From Zafaria cholistanensis (GTDB taxonomy: Bacteria; Actinomycetota; Actinomycetes; Actinomycetales; Micrococcaceae): a stretch of DNA of 37,878 nt. The notes under the pieces were generated by a model. The model was not told the origin of the DNA, ran no database searches, and saw only the letters and a list, made by a program, of their open reading frames with translations. The stretch is taken from the NCBI RefSeq assembly GCF_008580665.1, contig NZ_BKDJ01000022.1, positions 1 through 37,878 on the forward strand. The letters run 5' to 3'. Positions 1 through 8,256 of this stretch are shown here, piece by piece. The translations under genes and the position numbers were made by a program. Numbering within the stretch: position 1 is the stretch's first letter; each line of letters begins with the position of its first letter.

Positions 1-15
1 GGGCCGGGACCTCAT
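1..15 (-). CDS. first five codons of a leftward gene (cut by window edge)
   Basis: On the minus strand an ATG at 15-13 overlaps the TGA stop (14-12) of the DUF4129 gene in an ATGA arrangement, and reads M-R-S-R-P to the window edge. Such 4-nt overlaps are typical of co-transcribed genes. In many actinobacteria the gene after a DUF4129 protein next to mtrAB is a DUF4350 protein, followed by a MoxR-type ATPase, so a DUF4350 gene would be expected. Five codons cannot prove it. Confidence 0.35.
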
Positions 16-680
16 CGGGGCGCCGCCGGGAGCGCGGGGCCGGATCCGGCCATCGGGCGGGCCGCGGCCACGGCGTCATCGAGGGAAGCCAGGGCGGCAA
101 GCTCGGCGGACGTGGCGCGGTGGTCGCCGTAGCGCAGCGCGTTGAACGCGGTGGCCGCCCTGGCCAGGGCCGGGGCGTGGTCCGGGAACAGGGAGCCGAG
201 CCCGCCGGTGGCCTCGAAAGCCGTGCGGCCGGGTTGCGGGTCCAGCAGCGTGCGTTCCTCCGCCGCCAGCACCAGGGCGCGGAAACGCTCCACGTACGCC
301 GTTGACCAGTCGCCCGCCGCAGCGGCGCGCGCGGCGCGGGCCCGGTAGTCCCCGGCGGTCAGGCTGGGGCTCAGGCCCAACCCCGGAGCCGGAGCCGCGG
401 CGCGGCGGTTCAGCCGCGGGCGCACCACGGCCACCGCCAGCACCACCAGTGCGATGGCGGCGGCCAGCACCGCGGCAGTGCCCAGGTTCGGGCCAATCCC
501 GTTAAGCCCCTCGACCCAGGACGCGAACCCCCGCCACAGGTCCTCGAGGAACCCCAGCAGGGGGTTGGGGCGGGCCTGAGCGTATTCGGCCCGGGCCAGC
601 TCCTCGGCCAGTTGGCGGCGGGCCTCGTCGGCGGCGGGCCGGTAGGGCTCCTCCGGGTGGGAGAGGGCAGGCAGGCGCAT
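12..680 (-). CDS. DUF4129 domain membrane protein
   Basis: 222 aa. The N-terminal third is hydrophilic and predicted outside or peripheral, with an LAEELARAEYAQARPNP segment. One clear membrane helix lies near residues 68-88 (LGTAAVLAAAIALVVLAVAVV). The C-terminal half (about residues 108-210) has the DUF4129 pattern: Y-R-A-R-A, then AAAAGDWSTAYVERFRAL, then LDPQPGRTAFE, and near the end ALRYGDHRAT. The family has no proven biochemical role; it often sits with MoxR/DUF58 or transglutaminase-like genes and is thought to act at the envelope. The ATG at 680 lies 3 nt after the stop of the upstream membrane-protein gene, with a GAGCTGAGG stretch before it, so the two are very likely one operon. 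The family call is from pattern recognition. Confidence 0.8.
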   Translation of the reverse strand: MRLPALSHPEEPYRPAADEARRQLAEELARAEYAQARPNPLLGFLEDLWRGFASWVEGLNGIGPNLGTAAVLAAAIALVVLAVAVVRPRLNRRAAAPAPGLGLSPSLTAGDYRARAARAAAAGDWSTAYVERFRALVLAAEERTLLDPQPGRTAFEATGGLGSLFPDHAPALARAATAFNALRYGDHRATSAELAALASLDDAVAAARPMAGSGPALPAAPR

Positions 681-683
681 GCC

Positions 684-1961
684 TCAGCTCGCCCCGAGGG
701 AGCCGGCGGCCGGAACCTGGCGGCCCGGAATGCCCGGGTCGGCGCCGGCCTCGAACTCGCGCAGCAGGGCCAGGTCGAAGCCTTCGCGGCGGATGCGCAG
801 GTCCGTGTAGAGCAGGGCGGTGACCGCATACAGGTAGCCCGCCCCCAGGCCTCCGGCCACCGCGCTCAGGAGGGTCGAGACGACGCCCAGCCCCGCGAGG
901 TACCGGGTCAGGGATTCGGGGTCCGCGGGGTCGACGAAGGCGCCCAGCATTCCGGCCGCGAAGCCCAGCGGGGCGGTGACCACGCTCGTGGCGATGGTGA
1001 CCACCACCCCGGCCAGCAGGATGATGCCGAAGGAACGCCACCACCGCCCGCCGGTGAGCCGCCAGGACCGGCCCAGGGAGGCAAAGACCCCGAGGCCTTC
1101 GGCGACGAGGGCGTGGGCCGCGAAGGCGAACCTGACGCCGGCCCAGAGGACCAGCGGGCCTCCGAGGACCACCATGGCCAGGATCGCCGGCGCGGCCCCG
1201 ACACCGTCCGCCACCGCCGCGGCCGCCAGGGCCAGGCCGACGGCGAGCGCAAGGGCCATCAGGCCCGCGGCGGCACCGAGCAGGCCCAACCCCATCAGCC
1301 GGGCGGGGCCGGGCCGTGCCAGCGTGAAGGTCTGGCCGAACCCGGTCCTGCGGTTCAGGGCGGCACGCAGCACCGGCACCGTGACCAGGCCCTGGACCAG
1401 GACCATCAGGCATGCCGAGAGCAGGCCCATGATCAGGGACACCAGGGCCAGGGCCAGCAGGGAGCCGCCGAATTCGTCGGTGAGGAGCGAATCGGCGGGA
1501 ACCTCGGGGTCCATGAACTCAGGGGAGTAGAGGGCGGAGAAAACCGGCAGTCCGGCGACGGAAATGACGGCCCCCACCACCAGCTGCACCAGCACGGAGA
1601 GCCCCAGCGTCGCGCCCGGATTGCGCCGGACCGCCTGGAAGGCGCCGTCGAAGAGTTCGCCCAGGCCGAGCGGGCGCAGCGGAACGACGCCCGGCTTGGG
1701 CGGCGGCAGGTACCCGGGGGGCTGCTGGTACGGGAGTTGGCCCCACCCGGGGGCGGGCGCCTGGCCCCACCCGGGAGCCTGGGGATGGCCCCAGGCGGGG
1801 GCCGGGGGCCATCCGGGAGCCTGTGCCTGGCCCCAGGCGGGGGAGGGCGGGGGCTGCGCCGCAGGAGGCGCCGCGGGGGGCGCCGGGGTGCCGGACGGGG
1901 TGGGCGGAGTCCGAATCGGCCCTAGTGGCGGCTCGTTTGGCGTGCTCGGATGGTCGGACAA
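684..1961 (-). CDS. multi-pass membrane protein with W/G/P-rich N-terminal tail
   Basis: About 425 aa from the chosen TTG start. The first ~95 residues are a cytosolic-looking low-complexity tail with repeated PAWG and APGWG motifs. After it comes a conserved-looking PLGLGELFDGAFQAVRRNPG block, the hallmark at the head of actinobacterial glycerophosphoryl diester phosphodiesterase-membrane-domain/DUF7544-like proteins, and then about six hydrophobic helices. No phosphodiesterase catalytic domain is present, so an enzymatic role should not be assumed. The frame is open to a GTG at 2000, but a -10-like TAGGGT (1999-2004, minus) overlaps that GTG. The TTG at 1961 lies about 10 nt after a GAGGGG ribosome-binding site, so it was preferred. 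Next in the operon is the DUF4129 gene, 3 nt away. Divergent from mtrA. Confidence 0.7.
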   Translation of the reverse strand: MSDHPSTPNEPPLGPIRTPPTPSGTPAPPAAPPAAQPPPSPAWGQAQAPGWPPAPAWGHPQAPGWGQAPAPGWGQLPYQQPPGYLPPPKPGVVPLRPLGLGELFDGAFQAVRRNPGATLGLSVLVQLVVGAVISVAGLPVFSALYSPEFMDPEVPADSLLTDEFGGSLLALALVSLIMGLLSACLMVLVQGLVTVPVLRAALNRRTGFGQTFTLARPGPARLMGLGLLGAAAGLMALALAVGLALAAAAVADGVGAAPAILAMVVLGGPLVLWAGVRFAFAAHALVAEGLGVFASLGRSWRLTGGRWWRSFGIILLAGVVVTIATSVVTAPLGFAAGMLGAFVDPADPESLTRYLAGLGVVSTLLSAVAGGLGAGYLYAVTALLYTDLRIRREGFDLALLREFEAGADPGIPGRQVPAAGSLGAS

Positions 1962-1998
1962 GACGTTGCGCCCCCTCGGTACGTCGCGTGGTCCTTCC

Positions 1999-2004
1999 AC
2001 CCTA
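1999..2004 (-). promoter_or_regulatory. candidate -10 of the leftward membrane-protein operon
   Basis: On the minus strand TAGGGT fits the actinobacterial TANNNT -10 pattern. It would start a transcript near 1992, about 30 nt before the TTG start at 1961 and its GAGGGG site. No good -35 was seen. The assignment also helps rule out the longer GTG start at 2000. Confidence 0.35.
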
Positions 2005-2062
2005 GCGCGATCGCTGCCCGGACCGCCGCCGGAGCGCCCGCGCGTCCCGGGTTTGTCCTGCC

Positions 2063-2070
2063 TATAGAGT
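2063..2070 (+). promoter_or_regulatory. candidate -10 of the mtrA promoter
   Basis: TATAGAGT, an AT-rich hexamer block in a GC-rich gap, lies about 52 nt before the mtrA ATG. Either TATAGA or TAGAGT fits the -10 consensus. No clear TTGACN at 16-18 nt upstream. The mtrA start itself has a good ribosome-binding site (GAAAGGAAAGC). Confidence 0.4.
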
Positions 2071-2121
2071 TAGTGGGGAGATCACCTCCGTGCCGACGGC
2101 GGCGGAAGGGGAAAGGAAAGC

Positions 2122-2799
2122 ATGAAGGCGCGCATTCTGGTCGTGGACGACGACGAGGCGCTGGCCGAAATGATCGGCATTGTCCTGCGCAACGACGACT
2201 TTGAACCGGTGTTCTGTTTCGACGGCGCCCGGGCCCTGGAGACGTTCCGCAACGTCAAGCCCGACCTGGTGCTGCTGGACCTGATGCTGCCGGGCATGGA
2301 CGGGATCGAAGTCTGCCGGGCCATCCGGGCTGAGGACGACGTGCCGATCGTGATGCTTACCGCCAAATCCGACACCGCCGACGTGGTCCGCGGGCTCGAG
2401 TCGGGGGCCGACGACTATGTGCCAAAGCCGTTCAAGCCCGCCGAGCTGGTGGCGCGCGTGCGTGCCCGCCTCCGTCCCGGAGAGAAGCGCGCCCCGGAAA
2501 CGCTGCGCATCGGGGACCTCTCCATCGACGTCGCGGGCCACTCCGTGACCCGCGACGGCAAGCCGGTCTCGCTGACTCCGCTCGAGTTCGACCTCCTCGT
2601 GGCCCTGGCCCGCAAGCCGTGGCAGGTCTTCACCCGCGAAATGCTGCTCGAACAGGTCTGGGGCTACCGCCACGCCGCCGACACGCGCCTGGTCAATGTG
2701 CACGTCCAGCGTTTGCGCTCGAAAGTGGAACGCGACCCCGAAAACCCCGAGGTCGTCCTCACCGTGCGCGGCGTCGGCTACAAGGCCGGCCAGGGCTGA
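2122..2799 (+). CDS. mtrA: response regulator MtrA
   Basis: 225 aa, the usual MtrA length. OmpR/PhoB-type regulator of the MtrAB system, which in actinobacteria controls division, DNA replication and peptidoglycan hydrolase genes. The receiver domain (residues 1-115) has the acidic pair D9/D10, the phospho-acceptor D53 in LVLLDLMLPGMDG, and the switch Lys in VMLTAKSD. The winged-helix output domain follows (about 130-225), with LTPLEFDLLVALARKPWQVF, EQVWGYRHAADTRLVNVHVQ and the final VRGVGYKAG. Start ATG is preceded by AAGGAAAGC. The gene is followed after 2 nt by mtrB and then lpqB, the conserved actinobacterial order. Confidence 0.97.
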   Translation: MKARILVVDDDEALAEMIGIVLRNDDFEPVFCFDGARALETFRNVKPDLVLLDLMLPGMDGIEVCRAIRAEDDVPIVMLTAKSDTADVVRGLESGADDYVPKPFKPAELVARVRARLRPGEKRAPETLRIGDLSIDVAGHSVTRDGKPVSLTPLEFDLLVALARKPWQVFTREMLLEQVWGYRHAADTRLVNVHVQRLRSKVERDPENPEVVLTVRGVGYKAGQG

Positions 2800-2801
2800 C
2801 C

Positions 2802-4550
2802 TTGCCGTTCCCGGAGTCCAGCCCCGAGGGAGCCGGCCCCGCAGCCTCCGCCCCCGCAGCCTCCGCCTTCGCAGGGCCCCGCCTGGCCGGGCGGCTGCGG
2901 GCGTGGTGGCAAAGGGCCGCCTCCAAGTGGCGGCGCTCGATCCAGGTGCGCACCGTAGCCTCCTCGGCGCTGCTGTCCGGCCTGGCGTTGCTCACCATCG
3001 GGCTGTTCCTGTCCAACCAGATCGCCGCCGGGCTCTTCCAGGAGCGTTTCCGCCAACTGGAGAGCGAGTCGGTGCGGACCCTGTCCATGGTCAAGGCGAA
3101 CTTCGAATCGGCCGCCACCACGGACCGCTCCAGCACCGTCACGCTGGTCAATGACACCCTGCGCCTCGTCGAGGGCGACGGCACCAGCGTCCAGCGCAAC
3201 TTCCTGCTGACCCCGCTGCCCAGTTCCGAGAACATCTACGTCGGGACGACCTCCAGCAGCACCACCCTCACCCCCCGCGTCATCCCCGCGGAACTGTCCA
3301 CGGCGGTGCAGGAAGGCAGTGGCGTGCAGTGGCAGTCGATCGCCCTGCCCGGTGCGGGGGAGGACCATCCCGGACTGGCGTTCGGGACCAAGGTGACGCT
3401 CCCCCCGGGCCGCGAATACGCCCTGTACCTGGTCTACGACCTGTTGCCGGTGCAGGAGTCGCTGAACTTCATCCACCGCGTCATGACCATCGCCGGCGCG
3501 CTGCTGCTGATCGTCAACGGCGGCATCGCCTGGTACGTCACCCGAACCGTGGTGCGCCCGGTCTCCAGCGCCGCCGACATCTCGGAAAAGTTCGCCGCAG
3601 GGCACCTTGAGGAACGCATGCAGGTCCGCGGGGAGGACGAAATCGCCCGGCTCGGCACCTCGTTCAACCGGATGGCCGCCAGCATCCAGGAGCAGATCAC
3701 CCAGCTGGCGACGCTGTCGATGATGCAGCAGCGCTTCGTCTCCGACGTCTCCCACGAACTGCGCACGCCGCTGACCACCGTACGGATGGCTGCGGAGGTC
3801 CTCTACGATGCGCGCCAGGCCTTCGACCCGATCAACCGGCGCTCGGCCGAGCTGCTCTACAACCAGGTGGAACGCTTCCAGACCCTGCTCAACGACCTGC
3901 TGGAGATTTCCCGCTTCGACGCCGGGGTGGCCGTCCTCGAGGCCGAGCCGGTGGACCTGGTCCCGCTGGTCCGCCGCGCGGTCGAGGGGGCCCAGCCCCA
4001 CGCGGACCTGCTCGGGTCCTCCATCCGCATCCACAACGAGGCCGGCACCGCCATTGCGGACATGGACCCGCGCCGCATCGAACGCGTCGTGCGGAACCTG
4101 GTGATGAACGCCATCGAGCACGGCGAAGGCAAGCCGATCGACATCAGCATTGGCGCGGACGGGCAGGCCGTCGCCGTCTCCGTGCGCGACCACGGGATCG
4201 GCATGACCGCCGAGGCCGCCTCCCGCGTCTTCGACAGGTTTTGGCGCGCCGATCCGGCCCGTGCCCGCACCACCGGCGGCAGCGGGCTGGGCCTGTCCAT
4301 CGCCACCGAGGACACCAGGCTGCACGGCGGCTGGCTGCAGGCTTGGGGCGAACCCGGCGAAGGGTCATGCTTCCGGCTGACCCTGCCGCGGCACCGCGGC
4401 GACACCCTGACCGCTTCCCCGCTTCCGCTGGCCCAAGCCGGCCCCGCCCCTTCCGAGGTTCCCCCGGCCACCGGGATCATTGCAGTGGTTCCGAAACCGC
4501 AGCAGCCGGTCCCCCACAGCCCCGCACAGGAGGAGGAAACCGATGCCTAG
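2802..4550 (+). CDS. mtrB: sensor histidine kinase MtrB
   Basis: About 582 aa from a TTG two bases after the mtrA stop. The frame is open further upstream inside mtrA, but the TTG gives the usual family size and avoids overlap. Layout: Pro/Ala-rich N-terminal tail; first membrane helix near residues 50-70 (SALLSGLALLTIGLFL); extracytoplasmic sensor domain to about 225; second helix (VMTIAGALLLIVNGGIAWYV); HAMP domain (VVRPVSSAADISEKFAAGHL); dimerisation box VSDVSHELRTPLTTVR with phospho-His near H318; N box NLVMNAIEHGEG; G boxes RDHGIGM and GGSGLGLSIA. Its partner is MtrA; LpqB is the known accessory lipoprotein. The TTG and weak Shine-Dalgarno suggest translation coupled to mtrA. Confidence 0.93.
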   Translation: MPFPESSPEGAGPAASAPAASAFAGPRLAGRLRAWWQRAASKWRRSIQVRTVASSALLSGLALLTIGLFLSNQIAAGLFQERFRQLESESVRTLSMVKANFESAATTDRSSTVTLVNDTLRLVEGDGTSVQRNFLLTPLPSSENIYVGTTSSSTTLTPRVIPAELSTAVQEGSGVQWQSIALPGAGEDHPGLAFGTKVTLPPGREYALYLVYDLLPVQESLNFIHRVMTIAGALLLIVNGGIAWYVTRTVVRPVSSAADISEKFAAGHLEERMQVRGEDEIARLGTSFNRMAASIQEQITQLATLSMMQQRFVSDVSHELRTPLTTVRMAAEVLYDARQAFDPINRRSAELLYNQVERFQTLLNDLLEISRFDAGVAVLEAEPVDLVPLVRRAVEGAQPHADLLGSSIRIHNEAGTAIADMDPRRIERVVRNLVMNAIEHGEGKPIDISIGADGQAVAVSVRDHGIGMTAEAASRVFDRFWRADPARARTTGGSGLGLSIATEDTRLHGGWLQAWGEPGEGSCFRLTLPRHRGDTLTASPLPLAQAGPAPSEVPPATGIIAVVPKPQQPVPHSPAQEEETDA

Positions 4551-6267
4551 GCCCGTCCGCCGGCTGCCGCGCGCCGCCCTGGCGGCCATGGCTGCCGTCC
4601 TGGCCGCCGTCTTGGTCCTGGCCGGCTGCGGGGCCATCCCCACCTCCGGCCCGGTCGGTTCGATCGCCCCCGGCGACGGTTCCTCCGGGAGCGGCATCTA
4701 CATCTTCAACCCTCCCGGCCCCGGCAGCGGCGCCACGCCGGAGGAAATCATCGAAGGCTTCTACCGGGCCGGCATCGCGCCGGCGGACGACTACAGGATT
4801 GCCCGCGAATACCTGGCCCCCGCCTTCGCGGGGGAGTGGCGCCCCGTGGAGCAGACGCTGGTGTACGACGCCGAACCCAGCATCGTGGACAACGTCCAGG
4901 AGGGCAGCTACACCGTCCAGGTCGAAGCGGCCGCGGTCATTGACGAACACGGGCTGCGCACCGACCTGCCGGCGAACTCCACGCGGTCGGTCGATGTCCA
5001 CCTGGAACAGGTCGACGGGGAATGGCGCATCACCGACGCCCCCGACGGCACCCTGGTGGAGACGGGCAACTTCTCGGTGCTCTTTGCCCCCCACCTCCTG
5101 TATTTCTACGATGCCACGTACTCCTACGCCATCCCGGACGTCCGCTGGTTCGCCTTCCGGCAGGGGCTGGCGGCCACCATGGTCGAATCGCTCCTGGCCG
5201 GCCCGGCCCCCTACCTGCGGAACGCGGCCTTCAGCGCCTTCCCGGAGGATGCCGCGCTGACGCGCCCGGCGGTGCCGATCGACGCGGGGAAGGCCACCGT
5301 GGACCTGGTCGAAAGCGTCTTCATCGATGCCTCCGACACGCGCCGCCAGCAGATGCAGCAGCAGCTCGAGCTCACCCTCGGCCGGCTCAACAACGTCACC
5401 TCAGTAACGATGACGGTGAACCAGCGCGAGGTCGGCCTGGGGGCGGAGGCACCCGGGTTCACTGCCGCAATCTTGGATCCGGCCGTGGCGGACACCCAGA
5501 TCGCCCTTGCCGGCGGTGCCCTGGTCTACTACCAGGGCGACGGCATCGTCCCGGTGGGCGGGGTGCCGGACATCTCCGGCTACAAGCCCCGCGACCCGGC
5601 CATGGGCCCCAGTGGCAACCTGTACGCGTTCCTGGACGGCGAGCGCACCCGGCTCTTCACCGTGGACGAAACCGGGCGGGTCTCCGCCGCCGTCCGCGGC
5701 ATGGACCTCGTGGCGCCCAGCATCGACACCTACGGATGGACCTGGACTGTCACCGGCGGATCCCACCCGCACGTGATGGCGGTACCCGCAAGCACCACGC
5801 TGGACGGGCCGGCGCGGCAGGTGGCCGCCGACTGGCTTGGCGACGCCCAGGTACACTCGCTGCGGGTCTCCCGCGACGGGGCGCGCGTGGCGGTGGTGGC
5901 GCGCATTGGCGGGGAAGATGCGCTCTACATCGGGGGCATCGTCCGGGACAGCGACGGGGTTCCGCGCGGACTCACCGAGCCGCTGAAGGTCCCGACGGCG
6001 GTCCCGGTCTCGCGGGCCGTATGGGACTCGGACATCTCCGTGATCGTCATGCGGGCGAACGCGGAGGAAGCGGTCACCGCCGAACGGGTCGGCCTGGACG
6101 GCTCCAGCGAACTGTTCCTGCCCCTGCACGGCATGATCGGGCTGTCCGCCGGACCGGGGGAGCGCCGCCCGGTGTATGCGGAGACGCCCGACGGCATCTA
6201 CTCCCGCGTCGGAAACTCCTGGAGCGCCCAGGGCCGCCAGGCCAGCAACCTGTCCTATCCGGGCTAG
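4543..6267 (+). CDS. lpqB: lipoprotein LpqB, MtrAB accessory protein
   Basis: 574 aa. The ATG at 4543 follows AGGAGGAAACC and overlaps the mtrB stop by 8 nt, so the genes are translationally linked. The signal peptide has an RPVRR start, a hydrophobic core and a lipobox VLAGC with lipid-modified Cys at residue 29. The mature part begins AIPTSGPVGS, as in other LpqB proteins. Middle region resembles the GerMN (sporulation/spore germination) domain (TLGRLNNVTSVTMTVNQREV), and the C-terminal half is a beta-propeller-like LpqB domain (LRVSRDGARVAVVARIGGEDALYIGGI). In mycobacteria LpqB binds the MtrB sensor domain and tunes MtrA phosphorylation. Outside face of the membrane. Confidence 0.95.
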   Translation: MPRPVRRLPRAALAAMAAVLAAVLVLAGCGAIPTSGPVGSIAPGDGSSGSGIYIFNPPGPGSGATPEEIIEGFYRAGIAPADDYRIAREYLAPAFAGEWRPVEQTLVYDAEPSIVDNVQEGSYTVQVEAAAVIDEHGLRTDLPANSTRSVDVHLEQVDGEWRITDAPDGTLVETGNFSVLFAPHLLYFYDATYSYAIPDVRWFAFRQGLAATMVESLLAGPAPYLRNAAFSAFPEDAALTRPAVPIDAGKATVDLVESVFIDASDTRRQQMQQQLELTLGRLNNVTSVTMTVNQREVGLGAEAPGFTAAILDPAVADTQIALAGGALVYYQGDGIVPVGGVPDISGYKPRDPAMGPSGNLYAFLDGERTRLFTVDETGRVSAAVRGMDLVAPSIDTYGWTWTVTGGSHPHVMAVPASTTLDGPARQVAADWLGDAQVHSLRVSRDGARVAVVARIGGEDALYIGGIVRDSDGVPRGLTEPLKVPTAVPVSRAVWDSDISVIVMRANAEEAVTAERVGLDGSSELFLPLHGMIGLSAGPGERRPVYAETPDGIYSRVGNSWSAQGRQASNLSYPG

Positions 6268-6343
6268 CCCCGCACAGGCCCTGCCCGGGCGCAGGCAACC
6301 CCCAATCCGCCGCCCCATCCCGCCACCGCCGCCCGTCGGGCGG

Positions 6344-6349
6344 CAGGAT
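6344..6349 (+). promoter_or_regulatory. candidate leaderless -10 for comF
   Basis: CAGGAT lies exactly 6 nt before the ATG at 6356, the spacing seen for leaderless actinobacterial genes. There is no strong Shine-Dalgarno (only GGCAGGA, part of the same motif), so the element may serve either role. Confidence 0.3.
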
Positions 6350-6355
6350 CGGGCC

Positions 6356-7249
6356 ATGCCCATGGACAATGCCCCAGGGGGGTGGCCCGCCCGGCTCGAC
6401 GCGCTCTGGAGCGGGCCCGCGTGGACCGGGACCGCCGCCGCGGTGCGCGCCGGCCTAGCGCTGGCCTCCCCGACCGACTGCGTCGGGTGCTCAGCCCCGG
6501 ATACGGTCCTGTGCCCCCGGTGCCGCGGAGCTATCCGGGCCGCCACCACCCGGCCCTTTCGGGCCGAGGGCGCGGCGGAGGCGCTCCCCCTGATGGGGGG
6601 CTCCGTACCGCTGCCGGCCGTTGCCGCCGGCAGCTACCGCGATGAACTGGCGGCCGCCCTGCTGGGCTTCAAGAACTCCCAGCGCGTGGGACTTGCCGGC
6701 GTGCTGGGGCCTGCGCTCGCCGGGGCCCTGCAGGCCGCGGCACCCTTGGCCGGAACCGCGGACACGGTGCTCGTGGTGCCCGTTCCCAGCACCACGGCGG
6801 CCCTGGCCCGGCGCGGATACGCCCCCGTGGCCGTGTTGCTGCGCTGGGTATCCCGGCGGGGGTTGCTGCCGCCGCAGTTCCACGGAGCCGATGTGCTGCG
6901 GGTGGCTGGGACCCCCTTCCTGCGCGGCGGCGGGCAAAAAGCGAAGGGGCGCCGGGCGCGTGCCCGCACGGTCTCCCGCATGTCCTTGCGTTCCCGCATC
7001 TGGTGGGGCCCCGGCCCTGGGGGATGCCCCGGCGGTTGGGGCGACCGCGGGGGCGCGCTGCGGGGCAGGGTCTGCGTGGTGGTTGACGATGTCCTGACCA
7101 CGGGCGCCACCGCAGCGGCCGCCAGCCGGGCGCTGGAATCGGCCGGAGCCCGCGTGGCGGCGGTGGTGGTCGTGGCCGCCACGCCGGCCCCACGCGGCTC
7201 CGCAGCCACGCCGGCCCCAGGCGAGCAGGCTGCCCCGCCGTTTCGATGA
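6356..7249 (+). CDS. comF: ComF-family phosphoribosyltransferase-like protein
   Basis: 297 aa. An N-terminal zinc-ribbon-like pair of motifs (CVGC near residue 42 and CPRC near 52) is followed by the phosphoribosyltransferase fold. That fold carries LVVPVPSTTAALARRGYAP and the PRPP-binding loop VVVDDVLTTGATAAAASRAL near residue 240. ComF helps DNA uptake in competent bacteria; in non-competent actinobacteria the role is unproven. The ATG at 6356 was chosen because the region before it has no zinc-motif homology and it gives a normal size; a second ATG lies 6 nt later. The segment between 210 and 235 is unusually Gly/Arg-rich (WWGPGPGGCPGGWGDRGG). The C-terminal tail is Ala/Pro-rich. Free-standing between lpqB and hpf. 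Confidence 0.85.
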   Translation: MPMDNAPGGWPARLDALWSGPAWTGTAAAVRAGLALASPTDCVGCSAPDTVLCPRCRGAIRAATTRPFRAEGAAEALPLMGGSVPLPAVAAGSYRDELAAALLGFKNSQRVGLAGVLGPALAGALQAAAPLAGTADTVLVVPVPSTTAALARRGYAPVAVLLRWVSRRGLLPPQFHGADVLRVAGTPFLRGGGQKAKGRRARARTVSRMSLRSRIWWGPGPGGCPGGWGDRGGALRGRVCVVVDDVLTTGATAAAASRALESAGARVAAVVVVAATPAPRGSAATPAPGEQAAPPFR

Positions 7250-7278
7250 CGGCGGGCGCGAAACATTCGGGCAGGTGC

Positions 7279-7306
7279 TTGCATCCTGCGGGCAACGACA
7301 TACGGT
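7279..7306 (+). promoter_or_regulatory. promoter of hpf (-35 TTGCAT, -10 TACGGT)
   Basis: TTGCAT (7279-7284) and TACGGT (7301-7306) are separated by 16 bp. Predicted transcription start is near 7313, giving a leader of about 97 nt before the hpf ATG. Confidence 0.5.
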
Positions 7307-7346
7307 GAAGTATGGGCTCCTCACCAAGGGGATAAGTACCCATCTT

Positions 7347-7378
7347 CAGCGGCTGAAGGGAGGACCTTTCGGCCGCTG
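7347..7378 (+). promoter_or_regulatory. hairpin in the hpf leader
   Basis: CAGCGGCTGAAGG (7347-7359) pairs with CCTTTCGGCCGCTG (7365-7378), with one G-U pair and one bulged A, around a GAGGA-containing loop. It lies about 30 nt before the start codon and after the predicted transcription start. It may set mRNA stability or act as an attenuator; no T-run follows, so it is not a standard terminator. Confidence 0.45.
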
Positions 7379-7409
7379 TTGTGTCACCCGAGCAATCTAG
7401 GAGGACACC

Positions 7410-8096
7410 ATGGAGATGAAGTTCAGCGGACGAGGGCTGACCGTTTCGGACCGGTTCCGGGAATATGCGGACGACAAGGTGGCGAAGATCGAGCAGCTCG
7501 CCTCCAAGGTCCAGTGGCTGGAAGTGAAGGTCACCAAGGAGTCGAAAGCCCGCCTGGCGGACACCCAGTTCACCGTCGAACTCACGGTAGTGGTGCTGGG
7601 TCCGGCCATTCGGGCGGAGGCCAAGGCTCCGGACAAGTTTGCTGCCTTCGACATTGCGTTCGCCAAGCTCCTTGAGCGGCTGCGCCGGGCCCGCGACCGC
7701 CAGAAGGTCCACCACGGGTCCCGCACCCCCGCCGGCGTCGCCGAGGCCACCTCGACGCTTGAGCCCGCGGACCCCAACGTTCCGCTGCACGTCGCCGTCA
7801 AGGAGGGCCAGCTCGAGGAGGAGGCGGAGGCCGCGGCCGCCGCGGAGGCCCCCAGCCCGGTCGAGATCCGGCGCAAGGTGTTTCCCGCCGTCAAGATGAG
7901 CCTTGACGACGCCGTCGACCGCATGGAGATGGTCGGCCACCCGTTCTACCTGTTCATCGACGAGGCCACGGGCCAGCACTCCGTCGTCTACCGCCGCAAG
8001 GGCTGGTCTTACGGCGTCATCACCCTCGACGCCGAATGCACCGAGGAGATGGTCGAGACCCGCGGCTACCGGAAGGACGAGAAAGTCGATGCCTAG
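7410..8096 (+). CDS. hpf: long-form ribosome hibernation-promoting factor HPF
   Basis: 228 aa, the long form. The N-terminal HPF/RaiA domain (residues 1-105) begins MEMKFSGRGLTVSDRFREYA. A variable Ala/Glu-rich linker (about 110-155) follows. The C-terminal dimerisation domain (about 158-215) has KVFPAVKMSLDDAVDRMEMV, GHPFYLFIDEATGQHSVVYR and RKGWSYGVITL. Long HPF binds 70S ribosomes in resting or starved cells and pairs them into 100S dimers through the C-terminal domain. A strong AGGAGG site sits 5 nt before the ATG. The gene has its own promoter and a structured leader, and a very strong hairpin behind it. The secA neighbour is typical of the phylum. Confidence 0.95.
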   Translation: MEMKFSGRGLTVSDRFREYADDKVAKIEQLASKVQWLEVKVTKESKARLADTQFTVELTVVVLGPAIRAEAKAPDKFAAFDIAFAKLLERLRRARDRQKVHHGSRTPAGVAEATSTLEPADPNVPLHVAVKEGQLEEEAEAAAAAEAPSPVEIRRKVFPAVKMSLDDAVDRMEMVGHPFYLFIDEATGQHSVVYRRKGWSYGVITLDAECTEEMVETRGYRKDEKVDA

Positions 8097-8256
8097 GCCG
8101 GCGCCCGGCCGGGCCCCCGCCTGAACGGCGAGCCGGCGCGGGCCCTTTGCGCCCCCCAGGACGCCAAGGACTTAGGGCGCCAGGCCCTGGGACGGCGGGC
8201 TTGGGAGGGCCGGGCCGGGGACGGCAGAGTTCCGGCGCACACGGCACTGGGGCGCC

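Noticed and set aside
2000-2000. GTG at 2000 as the start of the leftward membrane protein
   Set aside because: It overlaps the best -10 hexamer and lacks a ribosome-binding site; the TTG at 1961 has GAGGGG in place.
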